Assembly (NCBI GenBank): GCA_003235605.1 | Contig: QJVU01000154.1 | Span: forward strand, 1-5,236 | Origin: Planctomycetota bacterium | GTDB taxonomy: Bacteria > Planctomycetota > UBA1135 > UBA2386 | Reading direction: 5' to 3' | Length of the DNA stretch: 5,236 nucleotides | Shown here: piece after piece, positions 1-5,236 of the stretch | How the letters are laid out: every line of letters starts with the position of its first letter | Position numbering within the stretch: position 1 is the stretch's first letter | Translations under genes and position numbers: made by a program | Notes under the pieces: model-generated | Seen by the model: only the letters and a program-made list of their open reading frames with translations | Database searches by the model: none | What the model was told of the DNA's origin: nothing

Positions 1-389
1 ACTGTCCCTTCAAGGTGCGCCGGTTCAACTACCTCGACTTCCATGGCAAGACCCCTGAGACCACGAAGATGGTCCAGAATCCGGACGTCACGATCCGCGT
101 CCGCGGGGTCATGGAGAAGTGCACGTATTGTGTGCAGCGCATCAACGCCGGCAAGCTCAAGGCCAAGCTCGAAAAACGTGACCTCAGGGACGGCGAGGTG
201 GTTCCCGCGTGTGCTCAGTCTTGTCCGACCCAGGCCATCACGTTTGGTGACATCAACAACCAGGCCACCCGGGCGCACCAGCTGAAGCAGTCCAACCGCA
301 ACTACGCGATGCTCTCCGAGCTCAACATCTGGCCTCGTACCAGCTACCTGGCCAAGATCCGCAACCCCAACCCGGAGCTGGGTGCGTAG
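1..389 (+). CDS. actB: ACIII iron-sulfur subunit ActB, C-terminal end (5' truncated by window)
   Basis: This is the last ~129 codons of ActB, the large periplasmic subunit that carries a molybdopterin-oxidoreductase-like domain (without the cofactor in characterised members) followed by a ferredoxin-type domain. It relays electrons from the quinol site to cytochrome c subunits. The reading frame is open from the window edge (first full codon at base 3) to TAG at 387-389. It opens with Cys-Pro followed by an RRFNY stretch, typical of the cluster-binding fold. A CTYC pair follows (Cys codons at 120 and 129), then a CAQSCP motif (Cys codons at 210 and 222). These are the last ligands of the cubane clusters expected in this domain. 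The tail with [16 protein letters not shown] and the closing RNPNPEL is very characteristic of ActB rather than DmsB/PsrB proteins. The ATG of actC starts two bases after the stop. The N-terminal part and any Tat signal lie outside the window. Confidence 0.93.
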   Translation, partial: CPFKVRRFNYLDFHGKTPETTKMVQNPDVTIRVRGVMEKCTYCVQRINAGKLKAKLEKRDLRDGEVVPACAQSCPTQAITFGDINNQATRAHQLKQSNRNYAMLSELNIWPRTSYLAKIRNPNPELGA

Positions 390-391
390 CG

Positions 392-1861
392 ATGACCACC
401 ACCGCCATCAGCGTTATCGACGAACCTGAGAACCCACTGCGCCGTGCTGCGCTGGTCGAGGGCAGGAACAACTTCGCCACCGTGACCGAACAGATTGCGC
501 GGGTCGCTGAGCAGAAGACGCCCCGTGGCTGGTACCTCATGTTCGGCATTTCGGTCGCGGCGCTCCTGAACCTGCTCGCGGTCATCTCCTACCTGATCTA
601 CACCGGCGTCGGCATCTGGGGGAACAACCAGCCTGTTGCGTGGGGCTGGCCGATCGTGAACTTCGTGTTCTGGATCGGCATCGGACATGCGGGCACGCTG
701 ATCTCGGCGATCCTGTTCCTGTTCCGGCAGAGGTGGCGTTGTGCCATCAACCGCTCTGCGGAGGCGATGACCATCTTTGCGGTCATGGCCGCCGGCTTGT
801 TCCCCGCGATCCACGTCGGCCGCATCTGGGTGATCTACTGGGTGTTCCCGGTGCCCAACCAGATGAGCATGTGGCCCAACTTCAAGAGCCCGCTCCTCTG
901 GGACGTGTTCGCCGTCAGCACGTACTTCACGGTTTCCGTGATCTTCTGGTACGTGGGCCTGATCCCGGACCTGGCGACCTTCCGGGACCGCGCCCAACGC
1001 GCGGGCCGCAAGTTGGCCGCCAGACTCTACGGCCTGTTCGCTCTCGGCTGGCACGGGGGCAACCGCCACTGGATCAACTACGAGAAGGCCTATCTGATCC
1101 TTGCCGGGTTGTCCACGCCGCTGGTGCTGTCGGTGCACAGCATCGTGTCCTTCGACTTCGCGGTGGCGAAGCTGCCTGGTTGGCACACGACGATCTTCCC
1201 GCCCTATTTCGTTGCCGGTGCGATCTTCTCCGGCTTCGGCATGGTGCTGACCCTGATGATTCCGGCCCGCAAGTGGCTCAGGCTTCACGACATCGTGACG
1301 CTCAACCACCTGGACAACATGGCCAAGATCATCCTCGCGACCGGCACGATGGTGGGATACGCGTACGGGATGGAGTTCTTCATCTCGTGGTACAGCGGTT
1401 CGACCTACGAGCAGTTCGCTTTCATCAACCGCGCCACGGGCCCCTACTGGTGGTCCTACTTCATCATGATGGGGTGCAACGTCCTTGCACCTCAACTGTT
1501 CTGGTTCCGGAAGCTGCGGCGTAGCGTCACCACGCTGTTCATTGTCTCGATCCTGGTGAACATCGGGATGTGGTTCGAGCGCTTCGTGATCGTCATCACC
1601 ACGCTCGCCCGGGACTACATGCCCTCGGCATGGTTCAAGTTCACGCCAACGATCTTCGATGTCCTGACGCTGATCGGCAGCTTTGGGCTCTTCATCACGT
1701 TCTTCCTGCTGTTCTGCCGTTTCCTGCCCATCATCGCCATCGCCGAAGTGAAGGCCGTCATGCCGGAGGCCGATCCCCACCGTGGTCGAGGGCATCCGGA
1801 ACACGGTGGCCACCCGGGTGGACGCACGCCCGATGTGCGGACCGAGGAGGCGATCGTATGA
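392..1861 (+). CDS. actC: ACIII quinol-binding membrane subunit ActC (NrfD/PsrC family)
   Basis: A 489-residue polytopic inner-membrane protein, full length for ActC. By homology it binds and oxidises quinol on the periplasmic side and passes electrons to ActB; a role in proton translocation has been proposed for the family. About ten hydrophobic helices can be read, near residues 48-71, 88-112, 124-150, 168-192, 232-257, 271-291, 309-333, 352-373, 378-404 and 420-450. The block from about 81 to 115 ([20 protein letters not shown] and the following [11 protein letters not shown]) is an ActC hallmark. Polar residues inside or beside helices that are candidates for the quinol/proton path are H141 (in IHVGR), D171 (LLWDVF), H249 and D255. 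The last ~30 residues form a soluble His/Gly-rich tail. The ATG at 392 follows the actB stop by two bases; a GGAG at 374-377 is rather far away and GGTG at 381-384 is weak, so coupling to actB is likely. The stop overlaps the actD start as ATGA. Confidence 0.95.
   Translation: MTTTAISVIDEPENPLRRAALVEGRNNFATVTEQIARVAEQKTPRGWYLMFGISVAALLNLLAVISYLIYTGVGIWGNNQPVAWGWPIVNFVFWIGIGHAGTLISAILFLFRQRWRCAINRSAEAMTIFAVMAAGLFPAIHVGRIWVIYWVFPVPNQMSMWPNFKSPLLWDVFAVSTYFTVSVIFWYVGLIPDLATFRDRAQRAGRKLAARLYGLFALGWHGGNRHWINYEKAYLILAGLSTPLVLSVHSIVSFDFAVAKLPGWHTTIFPPYFVAGAIFSGFGMVLTLMIPARKWLRLHDIVTLNHLDNMAKIILATGTMVGYAYGMEFFISWYSGSTYEQFAFINRATGPYWWSYFIMMGCNVLAPQLFWFRKLRRSVTTLFIVSILVNIGMWFERFVIVITTLARDYMPSAWFKFTPTIFDVLTLIGSFGLFITFFLLFCRFLPIIAIAEVKAVMPEADPHRGRGHPEHGGHPGGRTPDVRTEEAIV
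1844..1850 (+). promoter_or_regulatory. Ribosome binding site of actD
   Basis: GAGGAGG lies inside the 3' end of actC, 7 bases before the ATG at 1858. It is the strongest Shine-Dalgarno in the window. It fixes the actD start at the ATG overlapping the actC stop rather than at the in-frame ATG further upstream at 1570, whose extension would lie entirely over actC. Confidence 0.8.
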
Positions 1862-2394
1862 GCGACCGAACCTACTACGGCGTCGTCGCCGAGTTCGAGA
1901 CGGCAGCGGACATCTACCAGGCGGCTGGGAAGGTCACCGGCGCCGGTTACCGACGTGTGGACGCGCACACACCATTCGCGGTGCACGGCCTCGACAAGGC
2001 GCTCAATCAGAGCGACAGCCATGTCGGCTGGATCTGCGCTTTCATGGGTCTTGCCGGCATCCTCCTCGCCCAGTTGATGATGTGGTGGATGAACGGTCAC
2101 GACTACCCGTTCGTGGTTGCCGGCAAGCGCCCCTACGACTGGCCGACCACGATCCCCATCACCTTCGAATGCATGGTGCTGCTGGCGGCCTTTGGAGCGC
2201 TGTTCGGCATGCTGGGCCTCAACAAGCTGCCACGGCTGAACCACCCGGTCTTCAACCACAGCACGTTCCACCGCGTCGGCGACGACCGCTTCTTCCTTTC
2301 CATTGAAGGCACCGATCCCAAGTTCGACCGGGTCGAGACGGTCAAGTTCCTCGAAGGCCTCGGCGGCAAGCACGTGGAGCTTGTGGAGGACTGA
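1858..2394 (+). CDS. actD: ACIII membrane subunit ActD (DUF3341)
   Basis: A 178-residue protein of the DUF3341/ActD family, normal length. In solved ACIII structures ActD is a structural subunit with two transmembrane helices and a cytoplasmic domain that contacts ActC/ActF; no cofactor is known. Seen here: an N-terminal soluble domain beginning [18 protein letters not shown] (residues 6-23), with a [19 protein letters not shown] stretch at about 31-49 that is typical of the family. Then come a helix at about 57-78, a short loop with the family-like [16 protein letters not shown] segment (about 89-104), and a second helix at about 101-120. The C-terminal soluble part contains [10 protein letters not shown] at about 142-151. 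The frame is open further upstream to an ATG at 1570, but homology begins at 1858 where the ATGA overlap with actC and a strong ribosome binding site sit. ActE begins one base after its stop. Confidence 0.95.
   Translation: MSDRTYYGVVAEFETAADIYQAAGKVTGAGYRRVDAHTPFAVHGLDKALNQSDSHVGWICAFMGLAGILLAQLMMWWMNGHDYPFVVAGKRPYDWPTTIPITFECMVLLAAFGALFGMLGLNKLPRLNHPVFNHSTFHRVGDDRFFLSIEGTDPKFDRVETVKFLEGLGGKHVELVED
2385..2389 (+). promoter_or_regulatory. Ribosome binding site of actE
   Basis: GGAGG within the last codons of actD, 6 bases before the ATG at 2396. It supports 2396 as the actE start rather than the in-frame ATG at 2303, and that start also places a lipoprotein signal exactly at the N-terminus. 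Confidence 0.75.
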
Positions 2395-2395
2395 C

Positions 2396-3064
2396 ATGAC
2401 GCTCCGTCAAGGCAACACGACCCTCCTGCTCCTGTTGGCGCTGCCGGCGATAACAGGCTGTCGCGGGGAGATCTCCCGCAAGCCGCCGGTACACCTGGTC
2501 AAGGACATGGACTTCCAGGCAAAGTACAAGGCCCAGTCCGAGGCCTCGTTCGCCGGCTGGACGGACGGGCGCGCGATGCGCGACCCAGTCCCCGGCACCG
2601 TGGCCCGCGGGCATCTCGGGGCGCTGGATCCGGACCCGGATGTCGCCAGGCTCCATGTCTACAAGCGCGGTGACGCCTACGTCACCCAGAACCCGCTGCC
2701 GCTGACAGCGGAGACCCTGGAGCGAGGTCAGGAGCGCTTCAACATCAACTGTGCGATCTGCCACGGTCGCACGGGCCGTGGCAACGGTCCCGTCGGCCTC
2801 AGGTGGCCCACCAAACCGTCCAGCTTCCTCACGGTAGCGGGTCCGGTGCCGTTCCCGGACCGCAAGGGAGAGGACCAGAAGCCCGACCGGATGGACGATG
2901 GGCGGGTTCCGAAGCTCGTCGACGGCGAGATCTTCGACGTGATCACCAACGGTCGCTCCACCATGCCCGCATACGGCCACCAGGTTCCTGTCGAGGACCG
3001 TTGGGCCATCATCCACTACATCCGCGCGCTGCAGCTCCGCGTGAAGGTCCGCTCCAACAGGTGA
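2396..3064 (+). CDS. actE: ACIII monoheme cytochrome c lipoprotein ActE
   Basis: A 222-residue secreted lipoprotein with one heme c. In ACIII, ActE sits on the periplasmic face next to the multiheme ActA and takes part in passing electrons on to a soluble cytochrome or an oxidase. The N-terminus has Arg4, a run of leucines (10-14) and a lipobox ITGC with Cys22 as the lipidated residue. The only CxxCH heme motif is CAICH at residues 119-123 (proximal ligand H123), preceded by RGQERFNIN. The likely axial methionine is M190 in a TMPAYG loop, followed by the usual final helix VEDRWAIIHYIRALQ (199-213). The region 30-105, ahead of the heme domain and rich in MDFQAKYKAQ-like text, matches the ActE N-terminal extension rather than a plain cytochrome c. 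The start at 2396 is chosen because it has a GGAGG site and gives a complete lipoprotein signal; the frame is open upstream into actD but that extension would bury the signal. Confidence 0.94.
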   Translation: MTLRQGNTTLLLLLALPAITGCRGEISRKPPVHLVKDMDFQAKYKAQSEASFAGWTDGRAMRDPVPGTVARGHLGALDPDPDVARLHVYKRGDAYVTQNPLPLTAETLERGQERFNINCAICHGRTGRGNGPVGLRWPTKPSSFLTVAGPVPFPDRKGEDQKPDRMDDGRVPKLVDGEIFDVITNGRSTMPAYGHQVPVEDRWAIIHYIRALQLRVKVRSNR

Positions 3065-3065
3065 G
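3059..3065 (+). promoter_or_regulatory. Ribosome binding site of actF, overlapping the actE stop
   Basis: AGGTGAG lies 9 bases before the actF ATG at 3075 and contains the actE stop codon TGA (3062-3064). Ribosomes finishing actE therefore sit directly on the actF initiation site, which suggests coupled translation. Confidence 0.65.
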
Positions 3066-3074
3066 CCAACGCCG

Positions 3075-4316
3075 ATGACCGCTAGCACGACCGTTCCGCC
3101 AATCGAAAGCGTCGCCCCGGGCCTCGCCACCCGGGTCCAGGACGGCGCATTGGATCTGAGCCCGAAGGTGCTCTTCGGCATCGGCCTGCTCGCGCTGGTC
3201 GCCAGCGCCGCCACCCTGGCCGCGGGCGAAGAGGCCGTCGAGCAGTTCTGGTTCGCCTACCTGGTGGGCTACATGTTCACCCTGAGCCTGTCGCTGGGCG
3301 CGCTGCTGTTCGTGATGATTCAGCACGTCACCCGCGCCGGCTGGAGCGTCGTGGTGCGACGGATCGCGGAGAACATGGCCTCTGCGATGCCGCTGATGGC
3401 GCTGCTGTTCTTGCCGATCGCCATCTTCGGCTGCCCCGTGCTGTTCCACCACTGGTGGCACATGGAGCTCGATCCGGCCGCGGCCGGCTACGACGCAGTC
3501 CTCGCGGGCAAGCACGCCTATCTGAACCCGGTGTTCTTCTACATCCGCGCCATCATCTACTTCGGCGTCTGGATCTTCCTGGCCCGCTGGTTCTGCCGCC
3601 TCTCGCTGGTCCAGGACGAGAACGGAGACCCGGGACTGACGCTCAAGATGTCGCGTTTCGCCGCCCCCGGCATCCTGCTGTTTGCGGTCACCATCACCTT
3701 CGCCGCCGTCGACTGGATGATGTCGCTGAACCCGCACTGGTTCTCCACCATCTTCGGGGTCTGCTACTTTGCCGGGTCGTTCATGGCGTTCATGGGCGTC
3801 CTGGCCCTGGTGCTGCTGTGGCTGAGGGGCCGCGGCTACATGGGCAACGTCGTCAACAGAGAGCACTACCACGACATCGGCAAGCTGCTATTCGCCTTCA
3901 TGGTGTTCTGGACGTACGTGAACTTCTCCCAGTACATGCTGATCCACTACGCCGATCTGCCCGAAGAGACCCTGTGGTTTCAGGAGCGTCTGGGCTGGTA
4001 CTGGGTCGGCTGGGCCCTGATCGTCGGCCACTTCATGGTGCCGTTCGCCTTCCTGATGTCCCGCCACGTCAAGCGCAACATGCCGCTCCTGGCCGTGGCC
4101 TCGATCTTCATGCTGGTGATGCACTGGCTGGACATGCAGTTCATCATCATGCCCACGCTCCATCACCAACCCCACCCGCACTGGGTGGACTTCACCACCT
4201 GGCTCGGCCTGACCTGCCTCTTCCTGGGGTTTGCCGTCATGGTTACCCGCCGGGTGCCGCTGCTGCCGGTCCGGGATCCCCGACTCAAAGAGTCGCTCCG
4301 TTTCGTCAACGTCTGA
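3075..4316 (+). CDS. actF: ACIII membrane subunit ActF (second NrfD-like subunit)
   Basis: A 413-residue polytopic membrane protein, the usual length for ActF. It is a divergent NrfD-fold partner of ActC, often annotated quinol:cytochrome c oxidoreductase quinone-binding subunit 2. In characterised ACIII it contributes to the membrane core and is proposed to have a proton pathway, without direct contact to the ActB clusters. About ten helices can be read near residues 30-51, 58-84, 102-125, 147-170, 187-212, 215-241, 258-283, 308-330, 335-359 and 371-391. Family landmarks are the PVLFHHWWH cluster (121-129) followed by AGKHAYLNPVFFYIRAIIYF (144-163), AAVDWMMSLNPHWFSTIFG (210-228) with D213 in the helix, VFWTYVNFSQYMLI (277-290), and the short TLHHQPHPHW loop (361-370) before the last helix. 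The start is the first ATG after actE, ten bases beyond its stop. It ends with FVNV and TGA at 4314-4316. Confidence 0.95.
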   Translation: MTASTTVPPIESVAPGLATRVQDGALDLSPKVLFGIGLLALVASAATLAAGEEAVEQFWFAYLVGYMFTLSLSLGALLFVMIQHVTRAGWSVVVRRIAENMASAMPLMALLFLPIAIFGCPVLFHHWWHMELDPAAAGYDAVLAGKHAYLNPVFFYIRAIIYFGVWIFLARWFCRLSLVQDENGDPGLTLKMSRFAAPGILLFAVTITFAAVDWMMSLNPHWFSTIFGVCYFAGSFMAFMGVLALVLLWLRGRGYMGNVVNREHYHDIGKLLFAFMVFWTYVNFSQYMLIHYADLPEETLWFQERLGWYWVGWALIVGHFMVPFAFLMSRHVKRNMPLLAVASIFMLVMHWLDMQFIIMPTLHHQPHPHWVDFTTWLGLTCLFLGFAVMVTRRVPLLPVRDPRLKESLRFVNV

Positions 4317-4327
4317 ATCATCCGCCC

Positions 4328-4699
4328 ATGGAAGTCCACAAGGAAGACGAAGCCCACCTGCTCGAGGAGGAGAAGCAGTTCTTCAAGTCCCACGAGGTCC
4401 TGAAGGGCTACGTGCCACCCCAGGACCCGCTTCACGACATCGACACCAAGAAGACCGTCCGGCTGCTGGTCGCGTGGACTGTCACGCTGTTCGCGGGCAT
4501 CTGGGTGATGACCCAGCTGTTCCACTTCATGGTGCGCGGAGAGCGGCAACGCAAGGTGGCCGAGAGCCAAGGACCGTACGGGCCCCTCGGCAAGGAGCTT
4601 TCGGACCTGCGGGCCCAGGAAGAGAGGGAGCTCAAAGGCGACGACGGCTACCTGAGCATCGAGAGGGCAAAGGCGGAGCTGCTGAAGCGGAGCCGGTGA
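4328..4699 (+). CDS. Small single-helix membrane protein of unknown function, between actF and the SCO gene
   Basis: A 123-residue protein that I cannot assign to a named, characterised family. Seen: an acidic, probably helical N-terminus (residues 1-27, rich in Glu/Lys/His); a KGYVPPQDPLHDIDTKK linker (26-42); one transmembrane helix at about 45-67; then a charged C-terminal part. That part contains GPYGPLGKEL (82-91), LRAQEERELK (94-103) and a final YLSIERAKAELLKR (108-121). From memory, small one-helix proteins with an 'LRxxEexxL ... IxIexA' ending are common beside ACIII, SCO and caa3-type oxidase genes; a database search is needed to confirm. Position alone makes it a candidate accessory subunit of ACIII (comparable in place to ActG) or of the downstream oxidase. 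The ATG at 4328 follows the actF stop by 11 bases with no Shine-Dalgarno; the open frame upstream runs inside actF and has no homology-like text. The stop is one base before the SCO start. Both sides of the helix are basic, so topology is uncertain. Confidence 0.82.
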   Translation: MEVHKEDEAHLLEEEKQFFKSHEVLKGYVPPQDPLHDIDTKKTVRLLVAWTVTLFAGIWVMTQLFHFMVRGERQRKVAESQGPYGPLGKELSDLRAQEERELKGDDGYLSIERAKAELLKRSR

Positions 4700-4700
4700 C

Positions 4701-5236
4701 ATGAGAGCGCTGCCTGTCATCACCTCGCCCCTCGCCCTTGCCGGCCTGCTTGCCGCGCAGGGGATCGGTGGCAGCCTGAACGTCACCGACAGCGCCACCG
4801 AAATCCGCGAGCACCTCGGCGCCAAGGTTCCCGATGACATCGTCCTCACGAACGACAAGGGCCAGAAGGTCCGGCTCGGCGATTTCTTCAGCGGCGAGCG
4901 GCCGGTGATCCTGAACATCGGCTACTTCGGCTGTCCCGCCCTGTGTGGCCGGGTCACCAACGGCATGGTCGACGCCCTGAAGGAGGTGGAGGAGGACCCG
5001 AACCTCGACGCCCTGGTCGTCGGCCGGGATGTAACGATCCTGACCGTGAGCTTCGACCACAAGGAGCTCGACAAGCCCGCGCTCGGGGCCGCCAAGAAGG
5101 AGAACTACCTCAAGCACTATGGCAAGCCGGAAGCCGCCGACCACTGGCACTTCCTCGTGGGAGACCAGGCAAACGTGCAGCGGCTGGTTGAGGCCGTGGG
5201 CTTCGGGTTTCGCTGGAACCAGGGCGCTGGCGCGTT
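4701..5236 (+). CDS. SCO1/SenC-type copper chaperone for cytochrome oxidase, 3' end outside window
   Basis: The first 178 residues of a thioredoxin-fold SCO protein; the frame is open to the window edge. SCO proteins are membrane-bound or periplasmic and deliver copper to, or reduce, the CuA site of cytochrome oxidase subunit II. Seen: a short hydrophobic N-terminus (residues 5-20, one basic residue, no lipobox) that could be a signal peptide or anchor. Then DIVLTNDKGQKVRLGDFF (46-63), the typical lead strand; RPVILNIGYFGCPALC with the CxxxC copper pair at C78 and C82; TILTVSFD with D119; and HWHFLVGD (148-155) followed by VQRLVEAVGFGFRWN. The third copper ligand, a histidine, normally comes shortly after this point and should lie just outside the window. 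The second Cys is followed by Gly rather than the common Pro, and SFDHKE replaces the usual S-[IV]-D-P-x-E. The ATG at 4701 is one base after the previous stop, with CGGAG at 4688-4692 as a fair ribosome binding site. Confidence 0.92.
   Translation, partial: MRALPVITSPLALAGLLAAQGIGGSLNVTDSATEIREHLGAKVPDDIVLTNDKGQKVRLGDFFSGERPVILNIGYFGCPALCGRVTNGMVDALKEVEEDPNLDALVVGRDVTILTVSFDHKELDKPALGAAKKENYLKHYGKPEAADHWHFLVGDQANVQRLVEAVGFGFRWNQGAGA

Noticed and set aside
640..1524. Plus-strand alternative frame of 294 codons inside actC, and similar ones at 1782-2306, 2803-3078, 4231-4704 and 4943-5191
   Set aside because: Arg/Pro/Gly-rich shadow frames entirely overlapping genes with strong homology; no plausible start context or domain.
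344..1813. Long reverse-strand open frame (489 codons) opposite actC, with similar ones at 1615-2397, 2342-3214, 3009-3872 and 4163-5150
   Set aside because: Their translations are low-complexity (Arg, Asp, Glu, Gln, His, Gly rich) with no recognisable domain, as expected for the antisense of GC-rich genes with strong third-position bias. The plus-strand genes have clear family matches.
1570..1857. N-terminal extension of actD from an upstream in-frame ATG
   Set aside because: The extension overlaps actC and reads as a shadow frame; family-like sequence and the GAGGAGG site both point to 1858.
2628..2641. Short inverted repeat ATCCGG-AC-CCGGAT as a possible hairpin or operator
   Set aside because: The two-base loop is too tight for a good hairpin, there is no T-run, and it lies inside actE where it encodes an Asp-Pro-Asp-Pro-Asp run.
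392..4316. Polysulfide, tetrathionate or nitrite reductase (Psr/Ttr/Nrf) operon, suggested by the NrfD-like membrane proteins and ferredoxin-type subunit
   Set aside because: Two different NrfD-like subunits flanking a DUF3341 protein and a monoheme lipoprotein cytochrome is the specific ACIII order and is not found in those reductases.
3455..4327. Long upstream extension of the small gene that ends at 4699
   Set aside because: The extra ~290 codons are an out-of-frame reading of actF with Arg/Pro/Leu-rich text; only the part from 4328 looks like a protein.
4317..4327. Terminator or promoter between actF and the following gene
   Set aside because: Only 11 bases with no inverted repeat, T-run or -35/-10 like pair.

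Overview
The window is an internal part of one plus-strand operon for Alternative Complex III (ACIII), the quinol:cytochrome c / electron-acceptor oxidoreductase that replaces the bc1 complex in many aerobic bacteria. The window begins inside the operon and ends inside another of its genes. In order it holds the 3' end of actB (iron-sulfur subunit), actC (NrfD-like quinol-binding membrane subunit), actD (DUF3341 two-helix subunit), actE (monoheme cytochrome c lipoprotein), actF (second NrfD-like membrane subunit), a small uncharacterised single-helix membrane protein, and the 5' part of a SCO1/SenC-type copper chaperone. The chaperone gene runs off the right edge.

The layout is very tight. 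Gene junctions are a 4-base ATGA overlap (actC/actD) or gaps of 1 to 11 bases, so no intergenic region is long enough to hold an independent promoter or terminator. Most starts have a purine-rich ribosome binding site lying inside the end of the preceding gene, which fits a single transcript with translational coupling. The exception is the small gene after actF, which has no visible Shine-Dalgarno.

How the genes work together (established for ACIII, applied here by homology): ActC and ActF are paired ten-helix proteins of the NrfD/PsrC family. ActC sits under the iron-sulfur protein ActB and oxidises quinol. Electrons pass through the ActB clusters to the multiheme ActA (expected upstream, outside the window) and to the heme of ActE, and then to a terminal oxidase. 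ActD packs against the membrane part. The SCO protein is a CuA-site assembly factor, so oxidase genes of the caa3 (coxB/coxA) type are expected just downstream. This is inference, because they lie outside the window.

Organism: the DNA is GC-rich with strong G/C third-position bias, codon use looks uniform across the genes, and there is no sign of mobile DNA. A high-GC aerobic, diderm bacterium such as a planctomycete, myxobacterium or acidobacterium fits the gene order, but the sequence does not decide between them. I found no RNA genes, CRISPR arrays, insertion sequences or att sites. The most open question is the function of the small membrane protein between actF and the SCO gene. The rest is a recognisable, if still relatively little-studied, respiratory complex.
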